Shown here in pieces: positions 1 through 6,446 of a stretch of 31,618 nucleotides of DNA. Origin of the DNA: a virus. The stretch covers positions 1-31,618 of IMG/VR virus record IMGVR_UViG_3300029953_000115; one strand, given 5' to 3'. The position numbers and the translations under genes were made by a program. Within the stretch, counting starts at the first letter, position 1; every line of letters begins with the position of its first letter. Below the pieces are notes generated by a model, which saw nothing but the letters and a program-made list of their open reading frames with translations, did not search any database and was not told where the DNA came from.

Positions 1-36
1 TTCCTGACGGATCAGTTCCTCGTAAACGTGCCCCAT
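1..36 (-). CDS. 5' end of an unidentified gene (partial, runs off the left edge)
   Basis: An ATG on the minus strand lies two bases beyond the TAG of the preceding leftward gene and opens a frame reading MGHVYEELIRQE up to the window edge. The tight spacing fits the dense leftward operon, but only 12 codons are visible and the upstream AATAGGC is a weak ribosome site. No function can be given. Confidence 0.4.
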   Translation of the reverse strand, partial: MGHVYEELIRQE

Positions 37-38
37 GG

Positions 39-197
39 CTAGCCTATTTCAATCTGGAAGGGTTCTTCCATGCCCCAGCCCTGGAGGACCGTGAGCATGT
101 TTTCCTCGTGGACGATGACGAAGGCCATCGCCCCGAAGGTCAGGAGCCATGCCAGGGTCACAAAGAGCTGGGCGGCGAAAAACTTGAGGGGGTTCAA
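39..197 (-). CDS. Small single-pass membrane protein, 52 aa, TTG start
   Basis: Family not recognised. The protein has one hydrophobic segment at about residues 5-28 (FFAAQLFVTLAWLLTFGAMA) and a short acidic tail (HEEN, MEEPFQIEIG), so it is probably a small inner-membrane protein. The start is set by a strong AAAGGAGG sequence a few bases upstream of TTG at 197. An upstream ATG at 239 would place that Shine-Dalgarno site inside the gene and is less likely. Position, size and spacing match the other micro-membrane genes of this leftward operon. Roles such as superinfection exclusion or host take-over are possible but unsupported. Confidence 0.6.
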   Translation of the reverse strand: MNPLKFFAAQLFVTLAWLLTFGAMAFVIVHEENMLTVLQGWGMEEPFQIEIG

Positions 198-317
198 GGG
201 TCCTCCTTTTGGACATGCGTTGAAGTGGTCGCGGGGCACGGAGTCGAAAACCGTGATTGCAGCACCGACTGGGCTGGCGTCCTGCCGTTGGACGACCCCG
301 CGTGATCCAGGACAAAC

Positions 318-590
318 TCAACTCGCGGCATGGGTCAGCATCAAAGCCGCCCGTAGCTGCCAGCCGATAAATTGGGTGTAGGCCGGCGGGATCGCCTGGG
401 CCATTTCGTCACGGTTCATCCAGTCGATATCCATGGCCCTCCTGGCGTAGGCCACCCCGGAGAAGTTCCCTATCACATGGATGAATTCGCCGTCCTTGGG
501 CTTGCGGCCCATCTTGGTCTGACGGGCGGCATGTTCCGGGTGCGCCGGCCCGGTAAATCGGGCCTCTGGCCTCGTCCTGGCGCTGTCGCA
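318..590 (-). pseudogene. C-terminal remnant of a DNA cytosine-5 methyltransferase
   Basis: The minus-strand frame encodes GEFIHVIGNFSG, then RRAMDIDWMNRDEM and AQAIPPAYTQFIG, which resembles the extreme C-terminus of phage-type cytosine-5 DNA methyltransferases (AMGIDWM...AQAIPPAYTEFIG). An ATG exists only at 512, with no Shine-Dalgarno. Methyltransferase-like reading continues upstream (FTGPAHPEHAARQTKM) to an in-frame TGA at 591-593 with no start codon between. The catalytic domain (PCQ, ENV motifs) is absent. This is therefore a decayed or frameshifted fragment. A 64-aa protein from ATG 512 to 318 could still be made but would have no catalytic motif. Confidence 0.55.
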
Positions 591-714
591 TCAGGGCGTC
601 AATATCGACCGGCGGGAACTGGTCGAAGGGTCCCTTCCCGCACCGATCACACCGGTTGCTGGCGTCGGGGCCGAGCGGGATGTAGCCACCACAGGTGCAG
701 GTCGATAGGCTCAT
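409..714 (-). CDS. Small zinc-ribbon-like protein, N-terminal part convincing, C-terminal part in question
   Basis: The start at ATG 714 follows a good AAAGGGGAG site. Residues 5-25 carry a CxC...CDRC pattern (CTCGG, then NRCDRCGKG), a probable zinc-binding knuckle. After about residue 50 (RQRQDEA) the sequence becomes arginine- and proline-rich and reads in the frame opposite to the methyltransferase remnant, so the C-terminal half looks like out-of-frame translation. A single frameshift around 570-590 would join the zinc ribbon to the methyltransferase C-terminus as one product of about 130 residues. The function is unknown. Confidence 0.5.
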   Translation of the reverse strand: MSLSTCTCGGYIPLGPDASNRCDRCGKGPFDQFPPVDIDALMRQRQDEARGPIYRAGAPGTCRPSDQDGPQAQGRRIHPCDRELLRGGLRQEGHGYRLDEP

Positions 715-737
715 GGGCTCCCCTTTCTGGACAGGTG

Positions 738-839
738 CTATCGGAAGTCCCAGGGCATCGGTTTGCGGCGGCTGGGGATGATGAACGGAGCGCAGGTTAT
801 GGCGACGAACACCAGGACCAAAAGGCACCAATAGATCAT
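738..839 (-). CDS. 33-aa hydrophobic micro-protein
   Basis: The ATG at 839 overlaps the TGA of the preceding leftward gene (ATGA arrangement), indicating translational coupling. Residues 2-22 are strongly hydrophobic (IYWCLLVLVFVAITCAPFII), followed by a basic SRRK. This is the pattern of a single-pass membrane micro-protein with a cytoplasmic basic flank. No family is recognised. The next gene has its own Shine-Dalgarno, so this short frame sits between two well-marked genes, which supports it being real. Confidence 0.55.
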   Translation of the reverse strand: MIYWCLLVLVFVAITCAPFIIPSRRKPMPWDFR

Positions 840-1132
840 GGCTGTGGGTCCGGGGTTATCGCCCGGATGGCGATCTCATTCCCGATGGAATTTCCGTAGT
901 GGCCGCCGTTTCCGAGCCGCGCTAGTTTCTCCAGAGCCTCTCGGTAGCGCGAGAGAGTCCGGTCCTGCTGTTCGATCACCAGGGACAACGCACCGGTGTC
1001 AGCCTCCAGTTCCGCGACCCTGCGCTGGATCCGCTGAATTTCGGCCTCGCGCTTTCTGGCGATCTCCCGCCACGCGCTACCGGTCTGGGCAGCGTCATCG
1101 TCCTTCACTTCGACCTGAAATTTTTTGGGCAA
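836..1132 (-). CDS. Coiled-coil hypothetical protein, 98 aa, TTG start
   Basis: This is a hydrophilic, mostly helical protein. Residues 18-70 form a likely coiled coil rich in A, E, R, L and Q (KREAEIQRIQRRVAELEA). The C-terminus (NGGHYGNSIGNEIAIRAITP) looks like a small separate segment. The start is TTG at 1132, immediately after a strong GGAAGGAGG site; no ATG is usefully placed. It is the first gene leftward of the annealing-protein gene after a gap of about 130 bp in which I see no gene. The function is not known. Confidence 0.7.
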   Translation of the reverse strand: MPKKFQVEVKDDDAAQTGSAWREIARKREAEIQRIQRRVAELEADTGALSLVIEQQDRTLSRYREALEKLARLGNGGHYGNSIGNEIAIRAITPDPQP

Positions 1133-1263
1133 GGTTTCCTCCTTCCGAGGCTGGACAGATGTTGCATGTTAAATAATTCATTACCGTTGGTGCGCTCGGG
1201 TTTCGGTCGCGGACCGCACGGGCGCTGGGATCGTTGGGTGCGATCCGCGAAAAGCGCAGGAAC

Positions 1264-2391
1264 CTACGGGATTCGCAGGAGGTTTGCTTCGGCCTGGAGC
1301 GCATCGGCCAACATCATACGCCGTTCGTCCTGGGTTTCGTTTGGCATGGTCCCAAACTTGATTCCCTTCTTAACCTTGGCGATCATCTGCTTGGTGAGCC
1401 CCTGCGGGTCGGTTAGGTTCTGTGCCTTGTAGGCAGTCTCAAAGCGCAGCGCCGACGCCTGGAATTCCGCCCTTGCCTTATCGGCGTAGGGGGTGTCGCC
1501 AGTGTAGTCGGCCTCCCGCTGGAACGTGGACTTGTTCGCGGCCGGGGCGGGAGTAGGAGCAGGGGCGTCAACCGTCTTGGCCATGGCCTTGCGCAGTTTA
1601 TCGATCCTGGCTTCCAGACTGGGAAGCACCTTCTCTGCGGGGTCAGTGCGCTTCCGCCCTTCCCACTTTTCTTTCTCGGCATTGTAAAGGTCGGGCTGAC
1701 CGCCTGCCTTGAAGATGTTGTAGAGGTCGGTCTGCACCAGTGTAGCGAACCGGCCCTGGGCCTCGATGGTCCAGCCTTCCACGATGGGGTCCGGGTCTGG
1801 TTCGCGCCTGAGCTTGTCGTCCTGGTTGGCGCCCACGACCGGTTCGGCCGGCGGCGGTTGGGGTACCCCAACGGCAACTTTCTTGGCGGTAGCGGGATCC
1901 ACATCCCACGGTTTGTTGTTCAGGTATTTGTTCCCGTCGCACAACCCGTCATGGATGTCCCCACCTAGGCCGAGCCAGGAGCAGCACTTGGAGAATGCGT
2001 CAGTGTAGGCCTTTTTGAACGCTTCGTCGTCGCATTCCACGGTGTTGATCGTTCCGTCCGCATTCTTCCGCTGGCGCTCTGGCTTCACGGAGTCGAACGC
2101 CACGTCGCCGCCGTAGTGCGGTCCCACCTCGTTCCATTCCTTGTCCCCGGTCTCTTTGTAGAGCAGGGAGAGCAGCACGTAGACGGCCACCACCCCCGTC
2201 TGGGACTCGACAACGCGGGTGTCGTAGTGCTTGACCATCCATCCCTTGCCGCACAGGCCGAAGCGCTCGGTGAGCCGCTTGACCAGGTAGTAAGGAGATA
2301 CGGACTTTCCCTTGAACCCTCCGGGGCGACTGAACTCCTTGATCTCGTCTGCAGGAGTTGCAAAGAATGCGGTGAATGTATCGTTCTGCAT
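1264..2391 (-). CDS. Rad52/Sak-like single-strand DNA annealing protein
   Basis: This protein probably anneals complementary single strands in phage recombination. Residues 1-160 resemble Rad52-type phage annealing proteins. The diagnostic stretch is KKAYTDAFSKCCSWLGLG at about 126-143 followed by DIHDGLCDGNKY, the site where this family has a T-D-A-x-x-K-x-x-x-x-L-G-x-x-x-D pattern. A variable, proline- and alanine-rich C-terminus (about residues 170-330) probably mediates contact with SSB or polymerase, as in related annealing proteins (inference). ATG 2391 has a CGGAGGAC site about 8 bases upstream; in-frame sequence farther upstream reads through the previous gene. It lies directly downstream of a coiled-coil gene typical of recombination cassettes. 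The exact subfamily (Rad52, Erf or RecT) needs a profile search. Confidence 0.7.
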   Translation of the reverse strand: MQNDTFTAFFATPADEIKEFSRPGGFKGKSVSPYYLVKRLTERFGLCGKGWMVKHYDTRVVESQTGVVAVYVLLSLLYKETGDKEWNEVGPHYGGDVAFDSVKPERQRKNADGTINTVECDDEAFKKAYTDAFSKCCSWLGLGGDIHDGLCDGNKYLNNKPWDVDPATAKKVAVGVPQPPPAEPVVGANQDDKLRREPDPDPIVEGWTIEAQGRFATLVQTDLYNIFKAGGQPDLYNAEKEKWEGRKRTDPAEKVLPSLEARIDKLRKAMAKTVDAPAPTPAPAANKSTFQREADYTGDTPYADKARAEFQASALRFETAYKAQNLTDPQGLTKQMIAKVKKGIKFGTMPNETQDERRMMLADALQAEANLLRIP

Positions 2392-2393
2392 GG

Positions 2394-3368
2394 TTATCGT
2401 CCTCCGATACGGATCTGTTCTTTGATTGAAACCCCAGGGTAAGCACCCGGAGCCAATTTGGTGATGTCCGGGAAGTCCTTGCACAGCACTTTCATCAGCG
2501 CATTCAACAGAACCGGATCCGGACTGCACAAGTTGCGCGGGACTAGATTCGGGTCGATGATCTCCCAGACGAGCGGATAGCTGGTCTTCGTCCCTACGGC
2601 CGTGACGGGGGCGACATAGTTGGCCGGCAGAGATACGTTCTTGACCAGCGCGGCCGATTCGTGCAGGGCCTCACGGTAGCCGTCCTTGGCATCCTCCAGG
2701 TCGTCTTCCAAGATCGCGGCCAAGAATGGGTTAGGAGCGGAGACGACCGCTTGGGTAGCCTCTCGGAGTGTCGTAGCGGCCTCGTCCTTGATTCGCTGCG
2801 CTTCCGCCTCGGCCTCGTCCTTGATCCGCTGGGCTTCGGCTTCCTGCTTGCGCAGATCCTCCCGTTCCCGCGCCTTGAACGCGACCATCGGCAACTCATA
2901 GCGTTGAAGTTCGACCAGCAGGATCTTTTCTGCCGCTTTGAACCGGTCGTCAATGTTGCGCTTCACTTGGAGGATCGGGGCCGTGAGTTTCACCCGGTCC
3001 TTCTCGTTGTCGGCGAGCATCTTCTTGATCTTGGCGAACCCCAAGGACGCCTGCTCGTAGTCTTCGGCAGTCTTGACCACTACCGGCGCGGCTTGGGTTG
3101 CGAGTGTCTGAGCCTTGCGTTCGGCGGCCTCAGCGGAGGCTTCAGGACCAAGAATCTCGCCCTCTAAAGTAGGGTTCTCTTGGGCGACCTCCGGGGCCGA
3201 TTCTGGCTTCGGGGTGCCGAGGATGAGCGCGGCCTGATCTTTGATCTGCTCATCGGTCGGGTCCGACTTGAGAAAGTCCGGGATCACGAACAGAGAGTGC
3301 CGCAGCCCCTTGAATTCTTCACCCGGGAACAATGCCCGGATGCGTTCCCTTGCCTCATCGTTTGCCAT
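2394..3368 (-). CDS. Coiled-coil protein of the phage recombination cassette
   Basis: A 324-aa protein. Residues 95-215 form a long coiled coil, including a near-duplicated heptad block (EAQRIKDEAEAEAQRIKDEA, about 178-197). The C-terminal globular part resembles a widespread family of phage proteins found next to annealing proteins: WEIIDPNLVPRNL, then PGAYPGVSIKEQIRIGGR ending the protein. In that family the architecture is an N-terminal coiled coil and a C-terminal domain with a VP...l and PGV.i.e pattern; its biochemical role is not firmly established. The start has a perfect AAGGAGG site. It ends two bases before the annealing protein's ATG, so the two genes are co-translated. Confidence 0.7.
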   Translation of the reverse strand: MANDEARERIRALFPGEEFKGLRHSLFVIPDFLKSDPTDEQIKDQAALILGTPKPESAPEVAQENPTLEGEILGPEASAEAAERKAQTLATQAAPVVVKTAEDYEQASLGFAKIKKMLADNEKDRVKLTAPILQVKRNIDDRFKAAEKILLVELQRYELPMVAFKAREREDLRKQEAEAQRIKDEAEAEAQRIKDEAATTLREATQAVVSAPNPFLAAILEDDLEDAKDGYREALHESAALVKNVSLPANYVAPVTAVGTKTSYPLVWEIIDPNLVPRNLCSPDPVLLNALMKVLCKDFPDITKLAPGAYPGVSIKEQIRIGGR

Positions 3369-3412
3369 ATGATTCCTCCTTGATACAGATTAGATTGTAA
3401 ATTCGATTCACG

Positions 3413-3700
3413 CTAGCCAAGTTCAGGCCATTTTATTTTTTCTCGCCGGGTATGCTCCGCTTGCAAGGTTGACAGCCATTGGCGGGACCGTTCCAGCGCT
3501 TCTCCTAGGGTGAAAGCAGGGACCAAGTGCGCAACTTGTTTCTTCCACTCCCTCACCTTGGCCGGGTCCAGTCCGGCCAGCATCGCGCACAGGCCAGCCT
3601 CTTCCACCTGGAGTTTGGCGATGGCAGATTCCAGGTGCCGGTCCGCCATCGCCTCGATAGGGACGGATTTTCCGGAATGGCTCGGGTATGGTTTGCTCAT
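3413..3700 (-). CDS. Helical hypothetical protein, 95 aa
   Basis: No family is recognised. The protein is mainly helical, with the repeated pattern SAIAKLQVEEAGLCAMLAGL and ALERSRQWLSTLQAEHTRRE suggesting two amphipathic helices. The ATG at 3700 lacks a clear Shine-Dalgarno, so translation probably depends on the gene ending at 3710. It precedes the recombination genes. The function is unknown. Confidence 0.6.
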   Translation of the reverse strand: MSKPYPSHSGKSVPIEAMADRHLESAIAKLQVEEAGLCAMLAGLDPAKVREWKKQVAHLVPAFTLGEALERSRQWLSTLQAEHTRREKIKWPELG

Positions 3701-3709
3701 GGGCAGGTG

Positions 3710-3886
3710 TTACTGATTGGGGAATTGATCGAACGAGGGGCAGTCGTAACCGGAATCCGGCTGGACCTGGGGATCGCCTCCCTGTGCCCAAAATGGGACC
3801 GAGCAATCACAGGTGTAGACCGTCCCATACAGGGATTTTGGTGGCTCGGTCACGTTGATGTGGACGCACTTGTCGCAGCGGTTCAC
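3710..3886 (-). CDS. Small cysteine-rich (probable zinc-binding) protein, 58 aa, GTG start
   Basis: The frame begins at GTG 3886 behind a CCAGGAG site. It reads MNRCDKCVHI, then VYTCDCSVPFW, and ends GYDCPSFDQFPNQ. Two CxxC/CxC pairs and a further Cys at about 49 suggest a zinc-binding fold; the CDKCVH start followed by DCPSF resembles small phage zinc-finger proteins. The gene is short and easily missed, but the ribosome site and the cysteine spacing support it. The role is unknown. Confidence 0.6.
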   Translation of the reverse strand: MNRCDKCVHINVTEPPKSLYGTVYTCDCSVPFWAQGGDPQVQPDSGYDCPSFDQFPNQ

Positions 3887-3916
3887 GGCAGTCTCCTGGA
3901 CAGTTACTTGACAGAT

Positions 3917-4225
3917 TCATCCCGTGGTTTGGGCGGGCATCTTGCGATACCGCCGGTTGTTTTCTTCGCCGTTCTCCGCGCAATACCCGCATTTTGTTTG
4001 CCCGTCGATGGCTTCGGCCTTGCCGCAGATCACGCAAACCCCCAGTGCTTTCCATATCGGCCGGACCCTGGCAAGGTATTTGGCCGATGCCGCCCGCTTC
4101 TTGTCCCGGCACGGCCGGCAGTAGAGATCCGCGCACAGCGTCCCGCATTTCACGCATTGGCCGGCGGCCTTGCGCTTGGCGTAGAGCCGGCGCTTCTGTG
4201 CCCGGTCGGTCAAGATGTTGCTCAC
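3917..4225 (-). CDS. Double zinc-finger protein, 102 aa
   Basis: Residues 20-45 and 60-85 are two copies of a CxxC...CxxC unit (GQCVKCGTLC...YCRPC and GVCVICGKAEA...KCGYC), joined by a basic helix (DKKRAASAKYLARVR). The N-terminus is also basic (RAQKRRLYAKRKAAG). This pattern is common in small phage DNA-binding or HNH-like zinc proteins, but no HNH catalytic histidines are visible. The GTG start at 4225 overlaps the previous stop (GTGA), implying coupling. A nucleic-acid-binding role is an inference. Confidence 0.6.
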   Translation of the reverse strand: MSNILTDRAQKRRLYAKRKAAGQCVKCGTLCADLYCRPCRDKKRAASAKYLARVRPIWKALGVCVICGKAEAIDGQTKCGYCAENGEENNRRYRKMPAQTTG

Positions 4226-4521
4226 GGACGCACCAGGAGGACAGCAAACGGCAGAGGTTCAGGTTGGACCAGGTTCTGTGCCAGCGCTCCATCAAGGAGC
4301 CTATCCAGTGCAGCCACCAACATCGGTGACCATATCCTTTCCCGGGACTGGTGGGTGTACCACTCCGTCCCCAGCCGCGAAGCTTTGGCGAGATAGGCAG
4401 TATGCCAACGGAACGGTCCGCGCCGGACCTGGACTCGATAACGGAAGTCGCCATAACACAGCCGCTCAGCTTTGATCAGTTCGACCTTCACTTGGATCCT
4501 CCAATCCGGTGGGCCATCCAT
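4222..4521 (-). CDS. Hypothetical protein, about 99 aa
   Basis: No family is recognised. The body reads WRIQVKVELIKAERLCYGDF, then VQVRRGPFRWHTAYLAK, suggesting a small beta-rich basic domain followed by helices. The start could be ATG 4521 (MDGPPDW) or ATG 4551 (MRPRSKK). I chose the former because the farther start lengthens the overlap with the upstream gene. Its stop overlaps the next start (GTGA). Confidence 0.5.
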   Translation of the reverse strand: MDGPPDWRIQVKVELIKAERLCYGDFRYRVQVRRGPFRWHTAYLAKASRLGTEWYTHQSRERIWSPMLVAALDRLLDGALAQNLVQPEPLPFAVLLVRP

Positions 4522-4888
4522 GCGCCTGGGCTTCTTCGACCTCGGCCGCACTGGCTAGTATAAGCTCATCCAAACTCCCAAACCATTCAGAATTTATTTT
4601 ATATCCGTGGCCAAGAGTCCATACCTTCCACCCTTGGGCTGTCGAGGCAATGAACACTCCTTTGTGGTCTCGCCATTTGTTCCGATACAGGACATACGGG
4701 ATACCGTGCAATCGGCATAAGTGAGACAAAGTGAAGGCTTCCTCTTGGGTTATCGTCCTGCTCCCGGGATGGGTTGCCATAGCCTGCACCTGGTCTGTGG
4801 TCGTTCCCAGAATCTGGGCTATCCCTACCAGCGTGAAACGGCGCTCCAGTGCCTCAAATATCCCTGGCAGATATTTAGGAGGTTTCAC
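4466..4888 (-). CDS. HTH-containing hypothetical protein, about 140 aa, GTG start
   Basis: An N-terminal helix-turn-helix-like segment is visible at about residues 10-55: FTLVGIAQILGTTTDQVQAM, then TITQEEAFTLSHLCRLHGI. A second domain (YRNKWRDHKGVFIAS, then GWKVWTLGHGYKINSEWFGS) looks like a small beta sheet with aromatic residues. GTG 4888 is the best start because it overlaps the preceding gene's end; TTG 4924 is an alternative. It may be a regulator acting within the early operon, but no family match is claimed. Confidence 0.5.
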   Translation of the reverse strand: MKPPKYLPGIFEALERRFTLVGIAQILGTTTDQVQAMATHPGSRTITQEEAFTLSHLCRLHGIPYVLYRNKWRDHKGVFIASTAQGWKVWTLGHGYKINSEWFGSLDELILASAAEVEEAQAHGWPTGLEDPSEGRTDQS

Positions 4889-5036
4889 GATTGGCCAGCG
4901 CCATCTTGATCCTGTCTGCCTCAAACTGGGATTCTAGGTATTCGACCAAATTGAACGGTCCCGATGCTTGGATTTTGTCAATCTCGGCCAACCTGTTTCG
5001 AAGCAGTTCTGGTTTTACTCTGGCGTTGATATCCAT
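4875..5036 (-). CDS. Hypothetical helical protein, 53 aa
   Basis: The frame starts at ATG 5036 behind GAAGGGAC. The product is a charged, helical mini-protein (ELLRNRLAEIDKIQASGPF, then LVEYLESQFEADRIKM). Its 3' end overlaps the following gene by about 14 bases. No function is recognised. Confidence 0.5.
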   Translation of the reverse strand: MDINARVKPELLRNRLAEIDKIQASGPFNLVEYLESQFEADRIKMALANRETS

Positions 5037-5134
5037 GGGGTCCCTTCTGCGATGGTTAGAAGCCACAATGCAACGGCGCAGTCCATCGTGAGGATCAGGC
5101 ATGCGCCGGGAGATAAAAAATAGATGGGGAGCAT
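5015..5134 (-). CDS. Possible 39-aa hydrophobic micro-protein
   Basis: The ATG at 5134 is two bases past the stop of the pentapeptide-repeat gene. The frame reads MLPIYFLSPGACLILT, then DCAVALWLLTIAEG, strongly hydrophobic, and overlaps the next gene's start by about 22 bases. The ribosome site is weak (AATAGGC). It is plausible because similar membrane micro-genes occur elsewhere in the operon, but it could be chance. Confidence 0.35.
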   Translation of the reverse strand: MLPIYFLSPGACLILTMDCAVALWLLTIAEGTPWISTPE

Positions 5135-5136
5135 GC

Positions 5137-5859
5137 CTATTGGCGCGGAGTAGAAATGCCAAACTCTCGAGCCACACGGAACATTGCTATGGCTGCGTTG
5201 TATTCGGCAAGAAAGCGGGGATTGTCTGCGTGTTCCTGACTGACCCTGGCCACAAAATCCTCCAGGGATCCACCCTGGTAATCGTTCCAGCAGCCGCACA
5301 CCACGCGATCCTCGTCGATCCAGTAGGTGGTGGTCGCGCGCCGGCTGCCGATGGGGCCAATCTGGAGGACATTGATTCCGTCGGCACCGCTCAGGTTGGC
5401 ACCGCTCAGGTTGGCACGGCTCAGGTCGGCACCGCACAGGTCGGCACGGATCAGGTCGGCACGGATCAGGTAGGCACCGTTCAGGTTGGCACCGCTCAGG
5501 TCAGCACCGCACAGGTCGGCGCCGCACAGGTCGGCACCGCTCAGGTTGGCACCGTTCAGGTAGGCACGGTTCAGGTAGGCACGGTTCAGGTTGGCACGGT
5601 TCAGGTCGGCACCGCTCAGGTCGGCACCGCGCAGGTCGGCACCGCTCAGGTTGGCACGGCTCAGGTCGGCGCCGCGCAGGTGGGCACCGTTCAGGTAGGC
5701 ACCGTTCAGGTAGGCACGGTTCAGGTTGGCACGGTTCAGGTAGGCACCGCTCAGGTCGGCACCGCTCAGGTTGGCACGGACGCCGCCATTGGCATCAGCC
5801 AGCCACAGGGCATGCAGGCGGATGACCTCTTTCAGTTCGTCGGGGCTGTAGGTCTTCAT
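5137..5859 (-). CDS. Pentapeptide-repeat protein A (26 repeats), 240 aa
   Basis: After a 28-residue N-terminal helix (MKTYSPDELKEVIRLH) come 26 uninterrupted A(D/N/Y)L(S/N/R/C/I)(G/R) repeats at residues 29-158, the hallmark of the pentapeptide right-handed beta-helix. The C-terminal 80 residues form a separate domain (INVLQIGPIGSRRATTTY, then GCWNDYQGGSLEDF), also seen as a tail on other phage pentapeptide proteins. Some relatives (Qnr, MfpA) mimic DNA and bind gyrase, but most have no known function. The start at ATG 5859 has CAGGAG upstream; an in-frame extension to 5937 overlaps a micro-gene and is unlikely. A paralogue lies at 6443-7252. Confidence 0.85.
   Translation of the reverse strand: MKTYSPDELKEVIRLHALWLADANGGVRANLSGADLSGAYLNRANLNRAYLNGAYLNGAHLRGADLSRANLSGADLRGADLSGADLNRANLNRAYLNRAYLNGANLSGADLCGADLCGADLSGANLNGAYLIRADLIRADLCGADLSRANLSGANLSGADGINVLQIGPIGSRRATTTYWIDEDRVVCGCWNDYQGGSLEDFVARVSQEHADNPRFLAEYNAAIAMFRVAREFGISTPRQ
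5386..5775 (-). repeat. Tandem 15-bp repeats encoding the pentapeptide helix of protein A
   Basis: There are 26 imperfect 15-bp units. On the plus strand each reads approximately CAGGTNGGCACCGCT. The units differ by only a few bases, so slippage or recombination between copies is likely. Confidence 0.9.
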
Positions 5860-5875
5860 GGTGGATCTCCTGGGG

Positions 5876-5971
5876 TCAAAACCCCATGTAATTGGGGATG
5901 GGTGAATTAGCGATGATGCCCCATGCGATGGCGGCACCTACGATGATCAGGATGATTCGGTGCCGGTCCAT
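5876..5971 (-). CDS. 31-aa hydrophobic micro-protein
   Basis: The ATG overlaps the stop of the previous gene in a TAATG arrangement, a typical coupling signal. The product is MDRHR followed by IILIIVGAAIAWGIIANSPI, one clear transmembrane helix with a basic N-terminus. It ends 16 bases before the start of the pentapeptide-repeat gene. No family is known. Confidence 0.55.
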   Translation of the reverse strand: MDRHRIILIIVGAAIAWGIIANSPIPNYMGF

Positions 5972-6255
5972 TAGAACGGCTCCGGAGTTTGGCCGAGGAA
6001 CCTGGCGTCTTCGGCGCAGTCCCCTGGGACTATCGGTTCTGGGTTGGCGTTGTCACGGTATACGTGGTAGGCCAGCAGTTCCCGGCACTTCTCCGCGCCG
6101 GCCAAGAGTTCCTGATACGTTGCCTCAAGTTCCTCTCTGTCAGTGGTCCACACTCGGCCAGAACATTGGCAATCAGGGGAGGACATATTAGCCGAAAAGA
6201 TCGGCGGTTCCCCGTCCCGCATCAAGACAGTGAAACTGATGATTGGGTGTTTCAT
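5971..6255 (-). CDS. Hypothetical protein, 94 aa
   Basis: Family not recognised. The N-terminus is a predicted beta hairpin (HPIISFTVLMRDGEPPIF), followed by CQCSGRVWTTDREELEATY and a helix with AEKCRELLAYHVYRDN. The ATG overlaps the previous stop as ATGA. It lies between the two pentapeptide-repeat genes in the leftward operon. Confidence 0.6.
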   Translation of the reverse strand: MKHPIISFTVLMRDGEPPIFSANMSSPDCQCSGRVWTTDREELEATYQELLAGAEKCRELLAYHVYRDNANPEPIVPGDCAEDARFLGQTPEPF

Positions 6256-6446
6256 AGTTCCCTCAGCCTGGTAATCCCATTGTTCGGATCAATATATAGT
6301 TCCGGGATCACGTTTTCCGGAACCTCGATGTAGCCCTCTGGAGAACCAGTTTCGGACTCCCATACTTCGTCCTCACTGGCGTTCCGGATGTATTCGCCTA
6401 CCTCCGTCAAGAGGTGGCCGTGGTCTACATAGACGCGCATGGTCAC
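6252..6446 (-). CDS. Acidic hypothetical protein, 64 aa
   Basis: The product is small and acidic (VGEYIRNASEDEVWESETG, then YIEVPENVIPELYIDP). The start is GTG 6446, overlapping the pentapeptide-repeat stop as GTGA; ATG 6440 is an alternative two codons in. Acidic phage early proteins are sometimes DNA mimics or inhibitors, but nothing here proves that. Confidence 0.5.
   Translation of the reverse strand: MTMRVYVDHGHLLTEVGEYIRNASEDEVWESETGSPEGYIEVPENVIPELYIDPNNGITRLREL

Noticed and set aside
1133-1263. Short frames between the annealing-protein gene and the coiled-coil gene
   Set aside because: No protein-like sequence with a ribosome site; treated as an intergenic gap.
5101-5910. Plus-strand frame with repeated VGTAQ units
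   Set aside because: It is the antisense of the 15-bp repeats of the pentapeptide gene; the minus-strand frame has a strong ribosome site and the known fold pattern.
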